64,000 nucleotides of DNA from Robbsia sp. KACC 23696 (lineage in GTDB: Bacteria; Pseudomonadota; Gammaproteobacteria; Burkholderiales; Burkholderiaceae), in the NCBI RefSeq assembly GCF_039852015.1, contig NZ_CP156626.1, positions 558,001 through 622,000 of the forward strand. Reading direction: 5' to 3'. The notes beneath the pieces were generated by a model. That model was not told the origin of the DNA, ran no database searches, and saw only the letters and a list, made by a program, of their open reading frames with translations. The position numbers were made by a program, and so were the translations under genes. Every line of letters begins with the position of its first letter. Position 1 is the stretch's first letter. Positions 15,130 to 23,817 of the stretch are shown here, in pieces.

Positions 15130-17574
15130 ATGAATCGCATTTTTCGTAGCGTCTGGAGTCATCGTCTGCAATGTTTCGTGGTGGCAGACGAGCGTGCAAG
15201 ATCAAACGGTAAGTCGTCTTCCTCAGCATTGCGTCGTATCGCTCCCATACTGGCGGCCAGTGCGGCGATGATGGTGCTGTCCGAGCAAGCGCATGCGGTT
15301 CCGGTGACGTCTCCCGCGTGCTCCGATTCGTCCACTAGCACTTGCACGTTCTCCTCAGGCGGCGTTTATACGAATGCGAGCGGCAATACCGTGACAGCCA
15401 CGGGTGGCACGGCGTTGCCTTATGCTGTTTATGTCACCAATGGCACGACGCTGACGAACTATGGCACGATCGATGGCACCTCGGCAGGCTATGACGCTGT
15501 ACAAGTTGGTAACGGCAGCGGTAATACGCGCGTTGGTACACTTCAAACGTTGAACAACTACGGCCTGATCACGAGCACGAATGGGGCGTCGTTCCCGAGT
15601 TCGGCAGGAACGGCGATCGATGTGATTGCGAACAGCAATGCGTCCGGATTAGTGATCAACAACGCCGGCACGATTACCGGGGGCATGTTCGCGATCGTTG
15701 GGAACAGCGAAACGGTCACGCTCAACATTCTGGGCACGACGTCGGCGATCAATGGAGACGTATATGGCGGTCTGATCACGGTTAATCTCGCGACGGGCGC
15801 CACGTTTACGCAGGTGAACGACTTTGGCGTCAGCGCATTGAACATCGCGGATGGCGCAACATGGGTGGTTGGCGCAACGCGCAATACGTCGTTCAATCTG
15901 TCCAACGCTATCACGACCTACAATGCTACGGGCGTCACTAACGCCGGCACCTTCGAAGTGCAGGCGAATCAGACTCCAACGATCGACGGTAATTACACGC
16001 AGACGTCCACCGGTGTGTTTCGTACCGATGTAGGAACCGACGGCACGTATGGCAAGCTGAATGTAACAGGCACCGCAACGTTCGCCGCCGGCACGACGAT
16101 CGACGTCAACGTTGCCAATTCGTCGTTTAATTTCACCACTGCTGCGCTGAGCGGCATTATCACCGCCGGCACCTTGGTTCAGAGCGGCTTCACCGTGACG
16201 GACAATTCCTTGCTGTTCAACTTTGTACCGGTCGTGAGCGGCAACACGGTCGGATTGCAAGTGGTAGCGGCATCGACCAGTGGCACCGGAACGGGAACTG
16301 GCACTGGCAATGGTACTGGTACTGGTACTGGTACTGGTACTGGTACTGGTACGGGAAGTACCGATACGGGCAGCAGCGGAACATCGACAACGAGCCCTGT
16401 CACGACTACGAGCAATACGAGTGGTGCGGATTCCGTCACGTCGTCCGTCTCGATACAGCATGCGAGCGCGGCCCGTGGCGCGGCTGGCGTGCTTGACAGT
16501 TTCGTGGTCAATTTCGCGGCAAACGGCACGACCGGTAACAGCGATATGGATACGGTGATCAGTGCAATGGGGCGCTTGTCGACGGCTGCGCAGGTAAGCA
16601 ATGCCGCCAAGCAGACGCTGCCGGTACTGGCAGGTAATGCTGTTGCGGGCGTACAGGATACGTTGTCGCAAACCCAATCGGCGGTATCGGCGCGGCAGAG
16701 CACGCTGACGGGGATTTCGAGCGGCGAAGCCGTGCTGGCAAACAAAGCCGCATGGGTGAAGCCATTCGGCTCGCATGCGGCCCAAAGCGGATACGACGGC
16801 TTATCCGGGTTCCAGGCAAACAGTTTCGGCTTGGTCGCGGGAGCGGACGCCAATGTTTCCGGCGCAGATCGCGTCGGCGTGGCATTGGCATATGGTCATA
16901 GCCATCTCAATAACAGCGACAGCGATGCGCCGAGCACGGCCGATGTCAACAGCTATCAAGCTATTCTGTACGGCACCCACCGTATCGATGAAATCACGAA
17001 TGCCGATTTCCAGCTCGACGGTGGCTATCACCGCACGAGCGGTGCACGACTGATCAGCTTTGGTGGCCTCAGTCGTAATGCCAGCTCCGGCTTCAATGGT
17101 TATAGCGGGCACGCTGGAATCGGCTTGTCGCGCACGATCCCGCTGCCGTTGAATCATGCCTACTTCACGCCCCGTTTGAGCATGGATTACACGTGGATTC
17201 GCGAGGGCGGCTATCAGGAAACGGGGGCCGGTGCGTTGAATCTGAACGTCGGCGGCCATACGACGCAAGCGCTGATTTTCCGCTTCGGTAATCAGCTGGA
17301 TCAGTACATCACCGACCGCATTAAGGTCTCGCTCTCGCTGGGCGCCGGCTATGACGCATTGGCGCGCCAGAACTTGATTTCATCGAGTTTCGTCGGTGGC
17401 GGTGCGACGTTCTCCACGTACGGTGTGCGCCCCAGTCACTGGTTAGTCGATGGTGGGCTGGGTATTTCGGGACAGTTGAGTTCGGCGACGACCTTGTCGT
17501 TGGATTACGCGGCGGAAGGGCGGCAGCATTACACCAATCAAACCGTGTCTGCGAAACTGCGCGTGGCGTTCTAA
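15130..17574 (+). CDS. autotransporter (type Va secretion) with Gly-Thr repeat passenger
   Basis: 814 aa. Residues 1-56 are an extended signal peptide (ESPR): MNRIFRSVWSHRLQCFVVADE, a basic linker, a hydrophobic core, and cleavage near AHA-VP. The passenger (about 57-500) is Thr/Asn/Gly-rich with repeated GT-I-NYGT-type beta-helix turns (LTNYGTIDG, LNNYGLITS, INNAGTITG), as in adhesin-like beta-helices. A run of alternating Gly-Thr (about residues 380-408) is encoded by a hexanucleotide repeat. The last ~275 residues form the autotransporter barrel, starting near AAWVKPFGS and ending ...AKLRVAF with a terminal Phe. Ligand and host target are unknown. No protease triad seen. Confidence 0.92.
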   Translation: MNRIFRSVWSHRLQCFVVADERARSNGKSSSSALRRIAPILAASAAMMVLSEQAHAVPVTSPACSDSSTSTCTFSSGGVYTNASGNTVTATGGTALPYAVYVTNGTTLTNYGTIDGTSAGYDAVQVGNGSGNTRVGTLQTLNNYGLITSTNGASFPSSAGTAIDVIANSNASGLVINNAGTITGGMFAIVGNSETVTLNILGTTSAINGDVYGGLITVNLATGATFTQVNDFGVSALNIADGATWVVGATRNTSFNLSNAITTYNATGVTNAGTFEVQANQTPTIDGNYTQTSTGVFRTDVGTDGTYGKLNVTGTATFAAGTTIDVNVANSSFNFTTAALSGIITAGTLVQSGFTVTDNSLLFNFVPVVSGNTVGLQVVAASTSGTGTGTGTGNGTGTGTGTGTGTGTGSTDTGSSGTSTTSPVTTTSNTSGADSVTSSVSIQHASAARGAAGVLDSFVVNFAANGTTGNSDMDTVISAMGRLSTAAQVSNAAKQTLPVLAGNAVAGVQDTLSQTQSAVSARQSTLTGISSGEAVLANKAAWVKPFGSHAAQSGYDGLSGFQANSFGLVAGADANVSGADRVGVALAYGHSHLNNSDSDAPSTADVNSYQAILYGTHRIDEITNADFQLDGGYHRTSGARLISFGGLSRNASSGFNGYSGHAGIGLSRTIPLPLNHAYFTPRLSMDYTWIREGGYQETGAGALNLNVGGHTTQALIFRFGNQLDQYITDRIKVSLSLGAGYDALARQNLISSSFVGGGATFSTYGVRPSHWLVDGGLGISGQLSSATTLSLDYAAEGRQHYTNQTVSAKLRVAF
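16311..16352 (+). repeat. hexanucleotide tandem repeat (TGGTAC) x7 inside the autotransporter
   Basis: Seven perfect TGGTAC units in a row, preceded by degenerate units from about 16280 (GGCACC, GGAACG, GGCAAT). Because the unit is two codons, slippage would change the length of the Gly-Thr linker without shifting the frame. Confidence 0.9.
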
Positions 17575-17726
17575 GCGCGGCGGCAATCCTCTCCTCCGCA
17601 GCGCCCGCCATATAGCCTTCGCCGCCTACCGCGCCGATGGGCGGATGGGCGCAAGCGGCCTGGCCGGATGGCGCGTCGAGAAAGCCGCAGCAATGGCGGC
17701 CGGTCGCCATCCCCATGGTGCCTGAG

Positions 17727-17778
17727 ATCCTGGCGATGCGAAAAAGCCTATTGTCCTGGCGATGCGAAAAAGCCTATT
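17727..17778. repeat. 26-bp perfect tandem duplication
   Basis: A 26-base unit beginning TCCTGGCGATGCG and ending GCCTATTG occurs twice without a gap (17727-17752, 17753-17778), in the ~310-base non-coding gap (17575-17886) between the autotransporter and the convergent MDR reductase. The gap holds no convincing gene. AAAGCC...GGCTTT beyond the second copy could form a small stem. Confidence 0.85.
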
Positions 17779-17886
17779 GCAAAGAAGGCTTTCGGTAGTG
17801 GCGTTTTGAGATGAGCGCCTGCGGAGGCGGCCGACTACGGCGCGTCGCGCGTCTGCTTCCGTGCGAAGGATGGGTAGGTGAGCAGT

Positions 17887-18864
17887 TCAAACGCCGGTCG
17901 TCAAAACAAGCTTGCCGCGCGCGCGTCCCGCAAGACTGATATCAAGCGCCTCGCGCCAGTCCTCCAAGGCGAAGGTGCGGGCGACGGGTATGGCGAATTG
18001 CCCCTTGGCTGCCAGTTGCCCGTAATCACCGAGCACATCCCAGCGCAGTTTGAAACCGCCTTCGGCTTCGACGTTTTCTGCGCCGGTGCGGACGCCGGTC
18101 TTCGCTGCGCCTTCGAAGTCGGTGATCGTGATGACGCGTGCGACATCTCCGTCCGCGATGGCGATCAAATCGGGTAGTGCGCTGGGAGTGCCTGCTTTCA
18201 AGTTGACGGGCGCCGCGTCCACGAGAACGTCGGGTGTGTAGCCGTCAAGGGCGCGGACTCGCTCTACCATTCCTGCACCGTGCGCGACGACGACGGCCCC
18301 CATAGAGCGGAGCGATGGGCCAAATGTCTCGCCGGCCGAGGCGATGACGCGGGCGCCTAACTTAAGCGCCATTTGGACTGCGGCAAAGCCGACCATCGTG
18401 CCGGCGCCATTGATGAGGACGGTTTGACCCGCTTGCAGCCCTGACCATGCAAGGTAGCGTGCTGCCGTTTCGACAACCATCGGAAGCGCTGCCGCATTGA
18501 TATGCGACAGTGCATCGGGAAGCGCACTCCAGTGGTAAAGGATGGCGTAATCGGCCGCGCCGGCAGTGGGATAGTTTCTGAAATCTGCGGGGCCGAACAC
18601 GGCGTCTCCCACATTGACGTCGTGCACGCCGCTGCCAACAGCGGTGACGATGCCCGATACATCCAGTCCGATACCGCACGGTAATGCGCGAGCAGACATC
18701 CCTCGGCAGAGCGCCCAGTCTGCAGGGTTTAATCCGCAGGCATGGACCCGCACCGCGACGCATCCAGCGCCCGGAGAGGGTAACTCCGTGTGTTCGAGCC
18801 GAAGTACGTCGGCAGGTTCGCCAAAATCGTGAAAGCGGATCGTTCTCATCGTCTTAGCCGTCAT
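17887..18864 (-). CDS. zinc-independent MDR-family reductase (quinone oxidoreductase-like)
   Basis: 325 aa from ATG 18864, chosen because GGAG lies six bases upstream. The GroES-like N-terminal domain (IRFHDFGEPADVLRLEHTELPSPG...) is followed by GLDVSGIVTAVGSGV and the nucleotide-binding motif LINGAGTMVGFAAVQMAL. The zinc ligands of classical alcohol dehydrogenases are absent, pointing to an NADPH-dependent quinone or enone reductase. The protein is cytosolic. It is monocistronic, with the CMD/cupin pair further upstream on the same strand. It probably detoxifies quinones or alpha,beta-unsaturated carbonyls; the substrate is not evident. Confidence 0.85.
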   Translation of the reverse strand: MTAKTMRTIRFHDFGEPADVLRLEHTELPSPGAGCVAVRVHACGLNPADWALCRGMSARALPCGIGLDVSGIVTAVGSGVHDVNVGDAVFGPADFRNYPTAGAADYAILYHWSALPDALSHINAAALPMVVETAARYLAWSGLQAGQTVLINGAGTMVGFAAVQMALKLGARVIASAGETFGPSLRSMGAVVVAHGAGMVERVRALDGYTPDVLVDAAPVNLKAGTPSALPDLIAIADGDVARVITITDFEGAAKTGVRTGAENVEAEGGFKLRWDVLGDYGQLAAKGQFAIPVARTFALEDWREALDISLAGRARGKLVLTTGV

Positions 18865-19157
18865 TCGTTCTCCATGCAAAACGTGGCAATAGCAAAAGTC
18901 AGTCCCTGACACAGAGACTAAGATGGTTGTCAGTGACTGTCAATGCATGAGTTTCCCGGTCTGGCCATCGGCGCGGGTAAGAACGATCGACGCATGGAGC
19001 CGCAGTGTGCGTCTTCCACTCAGGGCGGATTCCGAGAATGTCTCTCCACACGCATCGCCGTTCTAAGTCTCGGCTGCGCTGCGTGTGCGTTGTTCGCAAA
19101 CAAGAACCACGGTCCACGTACTATCTAGTCGGTGGAAAAGTCACCGCTCACGCCGCT

Positions 19158-19823
19158 TCAGCCTCTTTTCTTGCTGTCACGTAATCTTTTCAAGGCTTCC
19201 TCTGCTCGGGTCGCTGCCGTTTGATCCACGCGTTCCGACAGAACGCCAACGAAATCGACGAGCTGGTTTTCAGTCAAGCCGACATTCAGCGAAATGCCGA
19301 GGTGCGATTGCAATTGCGAATCGGCGCCGTCCAACGCGGCGAGCATACTGATTGTCGCAAGCTCCCGGACCTGCCAATCAACGCTATCGCGCGAAAAGAT
19401 ATCGCCGAATAGATGGGTTTTCAAGAACGTCCCAATCGCTGGGGCGAAATCAAAAAGCGCGCCTTTGACGGGCGCCCCGACGAGCGCCGTCTGGTTGCGC
19501 GTGCCTACGTCGAGAAGTGCAGCAGCTACCGGGGCAATGTGACTGGGCTCCGGGCCGACAATGTCCGCGAGCCCGCGTTCACGCCGCGTTTCGACGACGT
19601 TCATCAATGCACTCAGCGCGTTCAAGCTTCTGGGAAAGCCCGCATAGGCATACGCCTGGACGAGCAGCTCTTTGATGGCATTGATGGGCAGACCCGAATC
19701 GAGTCCGGTATGCAAGGCGAGGTTTAATTTTTGCATATCGCCGGATGCGGCAAATGCGGCGATCGGAACGACGGCCTTCTGCGTATCAGAAAGGCGGTTC
19801 TCTTCAGATAGTGGGGAAGACAC
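19158..19823 (-). CDS. carboxymuconolactone decarboxylase family protein
   Basis: 221 aa with two AhpD/CMD-like helical units: IKELLVQAYAYAGFPRSLNALSAL (residues ~50-73) and VRELATISMLAALDGADSQLQSHLGISLNVGLTENQLVDFVGVLS (~150-200). The CxxC redox pair of AhpD is missing from both, so a peroxiredoxin-reducing role is unlikely; it is closer to the decarboxylase-type or uncharacterised CMD proteins. It lies 82 bases after the cupin gene on the same strand, a pairing seen widely in proteobacteria where the two are also found fused, so they likely act in one pathway. Confidence 0.85.
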   Translation of the reverse strand: MSSPLSEENRLSDTQKAVVPIAAFAASGDMQKLNLALHTGLDSGLPINAIKELLVQAYAYAGFPRSLNALSALMNVVETRRERGLADIVGPEPSHIAPVAAALLDVGTRNQTALVGAPVKGALFDFAPAIGTFLKTHLFGDIFSRDSVDWQVRELATISMLAALDGADSQLQSHLGISLNVGLTENQLVDFVGVLSERVDQTAATRAEEALKRLRDSKKRG

Positions 19824-19905
19824 GTTTGAGCACTCCGTCGTTTTTTTTCAAGATGCAACATTGCAGTCGGCCGTCGCGGCGCTATGCTTACCGCAGCGAT
19901 GTCAC

Positions 19906-20319
19906 TCAGTCTGTGACGAGGTCGCCTGCGTTGTACTGCGCGTCGGTGACGGGCTCCATCCAGTCGACGTTCTTACCATCGACAGACTCGACGATCGCCA
20001 AGTGCGACATGGCAACCGTCGGCGAGGCGCCATGCCAGTGCCTGCGCTTGCACGGGCAGCAGATGACGTCGCCCGCGCGGATCTCCGTTTTTGGCCCCCC
20101 TTCACACTGCGTCCAACCCACACCGGACAGAACGACCAAGGTTTGACCGAGCGGATGCGTGTGCCAATTGGTACGTGCCGAGGGCTCGAACGTTACGATG
20201 GCCCCGCCCGCGGTGCCCGGTGCTTCCACTTGGAACGCGCTATCGATGCGTACAGAACCGGTGAAGTAGTCTGCCGACCCTTTTACGGAGGGCTTGGCGC
20301 CATTGCGAATCACATTCAT
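19906..20319 (-). CDS. cupin, manganese hydroxynitrile-lyase-like
   Basis: 137 aa single-domain cupin. Metal ligands are visible: H53, H55 and Q59 in WHTHPLGQT, and H94 in RRHWHG. The flanking sequence (KGSADYFTGSVRIDSAFQ, VTFEPSARTNWHTHPLGQTL, HGASPTVAMSHLAI, VDWMEPVTDAQY) is very close to what I recall of the bacterial cupin hydroxynitrile lyases, which use Mn to form or cleave cyanohydrins. Many close relatives have no known natural substrate, so the physiological role is open. Transcribed with the CMD gene and divergent from an aldo-keto reductase. Confidence 0.85.
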   Translation of the reverse strand: MNVIRNGAKPSVKGSADYFTGSVRIDSAFQVEAPGTAGGAIVTFEPSARTNWHTHPLGQTLVVLSGVGWTQCEGGPKTEIRAGDVICCPCKRRHWHGASPTVAMSHLAIVESVDGKNVDWMEPVTDAQYNAGDLVTD

Positions 20320-20456
20320 CGTCCAACTCCTTATCTTGTTAAACCGCGTCAGACTTCCAGGAAGTCCAGCGTCATTTTCTGCACCGCATCGGCCATCTCA
20401 TGGCGACATCATAGGGGGCGTGATCCCAACGATAAAGGCCATAAAACCGCAAGATG

Positions 20457-20475
20457 TCATGAATGCAGTTCATGA
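20457..20475. promoter_or_regulatory. inverted repeat TCATGAA-N5-TTCATGA
   Basis: Nineteen bases, seven-base perfect arms around TGCAG, in the 360-base divergent gap between the cupin and the aldo-keto reductase genes. The size suits a LysR or TetR operator; the LysR gene at 21757 is the nearest regulator. Confidence 0.45.
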
Positions 20476-20548
20476 ATTTGGGATGCTGTTTTAAGTTGTC
20501 GATAGTGCGCGGGCGAAATACGCGCCATGTGTTGCGAACGCATCGATT

Positions 20549-20565
20549 CATGCATACCATGCATG
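20549..20565. promoter_or_regulatory. inverted repeat CATGCAT-N3-ATGCATG
   Basis: A second perfect repeat (seven-base arms around ACC) in the same divergent gap, 74 bases downstream of the first. It shares the CATG core with the other repeat but the spacing differs. Confidence 0.4.
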
Positions 20566-20679
20566 TCAGCATCCTCGCGCGCAGGGCAATGCCTGACGCC
20601 GAATCGTCGGACAATGATTTAAGAAACACGTAACGAGGCGAGCTACGGGTCCGGGATCAATCGTTTCAGGAGATCGGTT

Positions 20680-21660
20680 GTGCAATACACGCATATGGGA
20701 AGAGCGGGCCTGAAGGTCAGCAGACTTGCCTTGGGCACGATGAATTTTGGTATGTCGACTGATGTGGCGGACAGTTTCAGCATCATGGATGCGGCGGTCG
20801 ACAGCGGTATCAATTATTTCGATACGGCAGACGTGTATGGCGGCTCTCAGAAACCCGGCCTCGAAAAAGGCTATGGCATCTCCGAGCAAATCATCGGAGA
20901 CTGGCTCGCCAAGAGCGGCAAGCGCAATCGCATCGTGTTGGCGACAAAAGTCTATGAGCCAATGGACACCGGGCCCAACGATCGTCGTCTATCCGCCTAT
21001 CACATCAGAAGGGCATGCGATGACAGTCTGCGGCGCTTGAAGACCGACCACATCGACGTGTATCAGATGCATCACATCGACCGTCAGACGCCGTGGGAGG
21101 AGATCTGGCAGGCAATGGAACTGCTGGTGCAACAAGGCAAGGTCTCCTACATCGGCAGCAGTAACTTTGCAGGGTGGGACATCGCCACCGCGCAGTCGTC
21201 TGCGATGGCCCGTCATTTCATGGGTTTGATTTCGGAACAAAGCATCTATAACCTCACCGCGCGAACGATCGAACTCGAAGTCATTCCCGCATGCCGTCAC
21301 TTCGGTCTGGGCTTGGTGCCATGGAGCCCGCTTGGAGGCGGCTTGCTGGGCGGCGCTTTGCAAAAGGCCGCTGATGGACGGCGGCCTGGATTCAAAGAAA
21401 AAGTCGATAAGCATCGCGCGGCGCTGGAAGCGTATGAAGGACTGTGCGAGTCTCTCGGCGAACGGCCGGCCGATGTCGCCACCGCGTGGTTGTTACATAA
21501 CCCGATCGTCACGGCACCGATTGTCGGACCACGCACTGTCGCGCAATTGCGCGAAAGCCTTCGCGCACTCGACATCACGCTGACGCCCGAGACGCTAGGA
21601 AAGCTCGATGTCATCTGGCCAGGCCCTGGCGGAGAAGCGCCCGGCGCGTACGCCTGGTAA
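20680..21660 (+). CDS. aldo/keto reductase
   Basis: 326 aa from GTG 20680, with AGGAG eight bases upstream. TIM-barrel NADPH oxidoreductase: MQYTHMGRAGLKVSRLALGTMNFG at the N-terminus, catalytic D48 and Y53 in NYFDTADVYGG, and the catalytic His in DVYQMHHIDRQTPWEEIW. The C-terminal cofactor loop PIVGPRTVAQLRESLRALDI is typical of the YajO/AKR11-12 type. It reduces aldehydes or ketones in the cytosol. Divergent from the cupin/CMD pair and followed in the same direction by a LysR gene. Confidence 0.92.
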   Translation: MQYTHMGRAGLKVSRLALGTMNFGMSTDVADSFSIMDAAVDSGINYFDTADVYGGSQKPGLEKGYGISEQIIGDWLAKSGKRNRIVLATKVYEPMDTGPNDRRLSAYHIRRACDDSLRRLKTDHIDVYQMHHIDRQTPWEEIWQAMELLVQQGKVSYIGSSNFAGWDIATAQSSAMARHFMGLISEQSIYNLTARTIELEVIPACRHFGLGLVPWSPLGGGLLGGALQKAADGRRPGFKEKVDKHRAALEAYEGLCESLGERPADVATAWLLHNPIVTAPIVGPRTVAQLRESLRALDITLTPETLGKLDVIWPGPGGEAPGAYAW

Positions 21661-21756
21661 TCGCAACGCGCTGCCGTGGCACGCGTGCATTCGATCGTTT
21701 TGAGATGCATTGACGCGTCGCTATACGCGGCGAAAAGACTGGCGTAAGGCTCACCG

Positions 21757-22650
21757 ATGCAGCGTGAAAATTTCAATGACTTGCTGGCTTTCATCGCCGT
21801 CGCGCGCGAGCGAAGTTTCACGCGCGCGGCAGCGCAGCTCGGCGTGTCGCAGTCGGCGTTGAGCCATACCATTCGCGCTTTGGAGACACGCATTGGTGTG
21901 CGACTCCTGACTCGCACGACACGGAGCGTGGCCCCAACGGAAGCCGGGGAGCGGCTTCTGCAGTCCGTCCCGTCCTATTTCGACGAAATTGAAGCAGCGT
22001 TGAATGCCGTCACGGAATTACGCGATAAACCCGCGGGAACGATCCGCATCACGACGACGGATTATGTGACCCGGACCATTCTATGGCCCAAGCTGGCGAA
22101 GGTCCTGCATCAGTTTCCCGAAATAAAAGTAGAGATTATCACCGACTACGGGCTGTCCGACATCGTCGCCGATCGTTACGATATCGGCATACGGAACGGC
22201 GATCAGGTCGCAAAAGACATGATTGCGGTGCGCATCGGTCCCGATGTGCGGATGTCGATCGTCGCCGCGCCAGAATATCTGAAGGGCCGTGACATCCCGA
22301 AAAAGCCGCAGGACTTAACCGCTCATAACTGCATCAATTTGCGCCTCCCTACGCACGGTGGGTTCTACGCGTGGGAACTTAAAAAAGGAAAGCGCGAATT
22401 GCAAGTGCGCGTTGAAGGACAGTTGGCGTTCAACGGCACGTACGAGCTTCTGGCGGCTGCGTTGTCGGGTTACGGACTGGCCTATCTGCCGCACGATGTC
22501 GCGAGCGAGCATGTCGAGGCGGGAAGGCTGCAGTGGATTCTGGAGGATTGGTCGCCCACCTTTCCCGGACCGCACGCTTATTATCCGAGCCGTCGTCAAT
22601 CCTCCCGCGCAATGACGCTGGTCATTGACGCGCTTCGATACACGAGCTGA
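21757..22650 (+). CDS. LysR-family transcriptional regulator
   Basis: 297 aa. Winged HTH at residues 1-60 (MQRENFNDLLAFIAVARERSFTRAAAQLGVSQSALSHTIRALETRIGVRLLTRTTRS), then the periplasmic-binding-like effector domain from ~90, with GTIRITTTDYV and GYGLAYLPHDVA. Its group typically controls aldo-keto or SDR genes of small accessory clusters. It lies ~100 bases after the aldo-keto reductase in the same direction and ends head-to-head with the second LysR gene. The repeats at 20457 and 20549 are candidate binding sites. Confidence 0.93.
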   Translation: MQRENFNDLLAFIAVARERSFTRAAAQLGVSQSALSHTIRALETRIGVRLLTRTTRSVAPTEAGERLLQSVPSYFDEIEAALNAVTELRDKPAGTIRITTTDYVTRTILWPKLAKVLHQFPEIKVEIITDYGLSDIVADRYDIGIRNGDQVAKDMIAVRIGPDVRMSIVAAPEYLKGRDIPKKPQDLTAHNCINLRLPTHGGFYAWELKKGKRELQVRVEGQLAFNGTYELLAAALSGYGLAYLPHDVASEHVEAGRLQWILEDWSPTFPGPHAYYPSRRQSSRAMTLVIDALRYTS

Positions 22651-22727
22651 CTGTACCTTGGAAGTCGACGCTGAAGTGCGAGCCTGCCTTGCAAAAGGGC
22701 ATTGCGATACTTCGTCGAATGGCGATG

Positions 22728-23648
22728 CTATTTCGGCCATCGCCATGATGGGTCGGAAAGATGCTCCGCAAAGAAATCCGATAATGCGCTGACCTTTGCC
22801 GGTCGTGCCCGTGCCGACGGCGTGACGAAATAGAGGCCCCCTTTCGTAAGCGACCAGTCGGTGAGGAGGGCGTCTAGACGGCCATCGCTTAAATACTCGC
22901 CGGCGATGAATTCAGGCAGTTCTGCAATCGCCAAACCGTCGAGCAGCATTGGGATCAAGGCATCCGAATTGGTTACGCGCAGCGGGCCGCTCGGCAAGAT
23001 CGATTGTTCTTCTCCGGCCCCGTTCGTAAAACGCCAGACATCGCTGCGCGCGCGGTACGCATATGACAGACACGGCCGATCTATCAAGTCTCGCGGGTGC
23101 TCCGGACGACCATTACGTCTCAAATAATCCGGCGATGCGACCACGTACTGCGTGACGCTACAAATGCGCCTCGCGACCAACGACGAATCCGGCAATGCCG
23201 CGATCCGCAGCGCTGCGTCAAAGCCATCGGCGACCAATTCGACCGAAGCATCCGAGAGATGGAGATCGATCGACACTTCCGGATAGGCCCGAAAAAACGT
23301 GGGCAGTAGCGGCGCGATCCAGCGCAAGCCGAATGACATCGGCACGGCCAGGCGAACCAGACCGCGAGGCTGCACCGACATTTCGCGCGCATCGTTCTCC
23401 ACATCGGCTGCGCGGCGATAGACGTCCCCGGCTTTCTCACAAATCGTTCTGCCGAACTCGGTCAATGCCAATTGGCGCGAGGTGCGATTGAGAAGCCGCG
23501 CGCCCAGCCGATCCTCGAGGCGGGCAACCGCGCGGGAGACCGTCGCGACCGAAACGTTGGTCGCCCGCGCAGCGGCCGCGAACGATCCTTCCTCCGCCAC
23601 TTTCGCAAACAGGGCGAGCCCCTCGAAGTCAGGCAGTCTCGGCATCAC
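22728..23648 (-). CDS. LysR-family transcriptional regulator, divergent from SDR
   Basis: 306 aa. HTH at residues 5-62 (DFEGLALFAKVAEEGSFAAAARATNVSVATVSRAVARLEDRLGARLLNRTSR) and an effector domain with GLVRLAVPMSFGLRWIAPLLPTFF and the group-typical PDYLRRNGRPEHPRDL. It belongs to the CrgA-like branch, which commonly represses an adjacent divergent reductase. The SDR gene starts 170 bases away on the other strand and is its likely target. The divergent gap contains AT-rich sequence but no single clear T-N11-A palindrome. Confidence 0.93.
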   Translation of the reverse strand: MMPRLPDFEGLALFAKVAEEGSFAAAARATNVSVATVSRAVARLEDRLGARLLNRTSRQLALTEFGRTICEKAGDVYRRAADVENDAREMSVQPRGLVRLAVPMSFGLRWIAPLLPTFFRAYPEVSIDLHLSDASVELVADGFDAALRIAALPDSSLVARRICSVTQYVVASPDYLRRNGRPEHPRDLIDRPCLSYAYRARSDVWRFTNGAGEEQSILPSGPLRVTNSDALIPMLLDGLAIAELPEFIAGEYLSDGRLDALLTDWSLTKGGLYFVTPSARARPAKVSALSDFFAEHLSDPSWRWPK

Positions 23649-23817
23649 ACCTCATCATTTCAAAAATGCAACGTTGGTTTGCGATTGATTCTATTTCGAA
23701 AAGATCGTGCTGGCGATATTCTCCTTACATCGGAACACGCAACACCGACCGCAAAACGCCAAACCCCTTACGCAGGCAGATGCAGTCGTCCCTTAAACAC
23801 ATGAAAGGAGCATCACC

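Noticed and set aside
16179-16853. 224-aa open frame antisense to the autotransporter
   Set aside because: Produced by the Gly-Thr repeat on the other strand (Pro/Val-rich low complexity).
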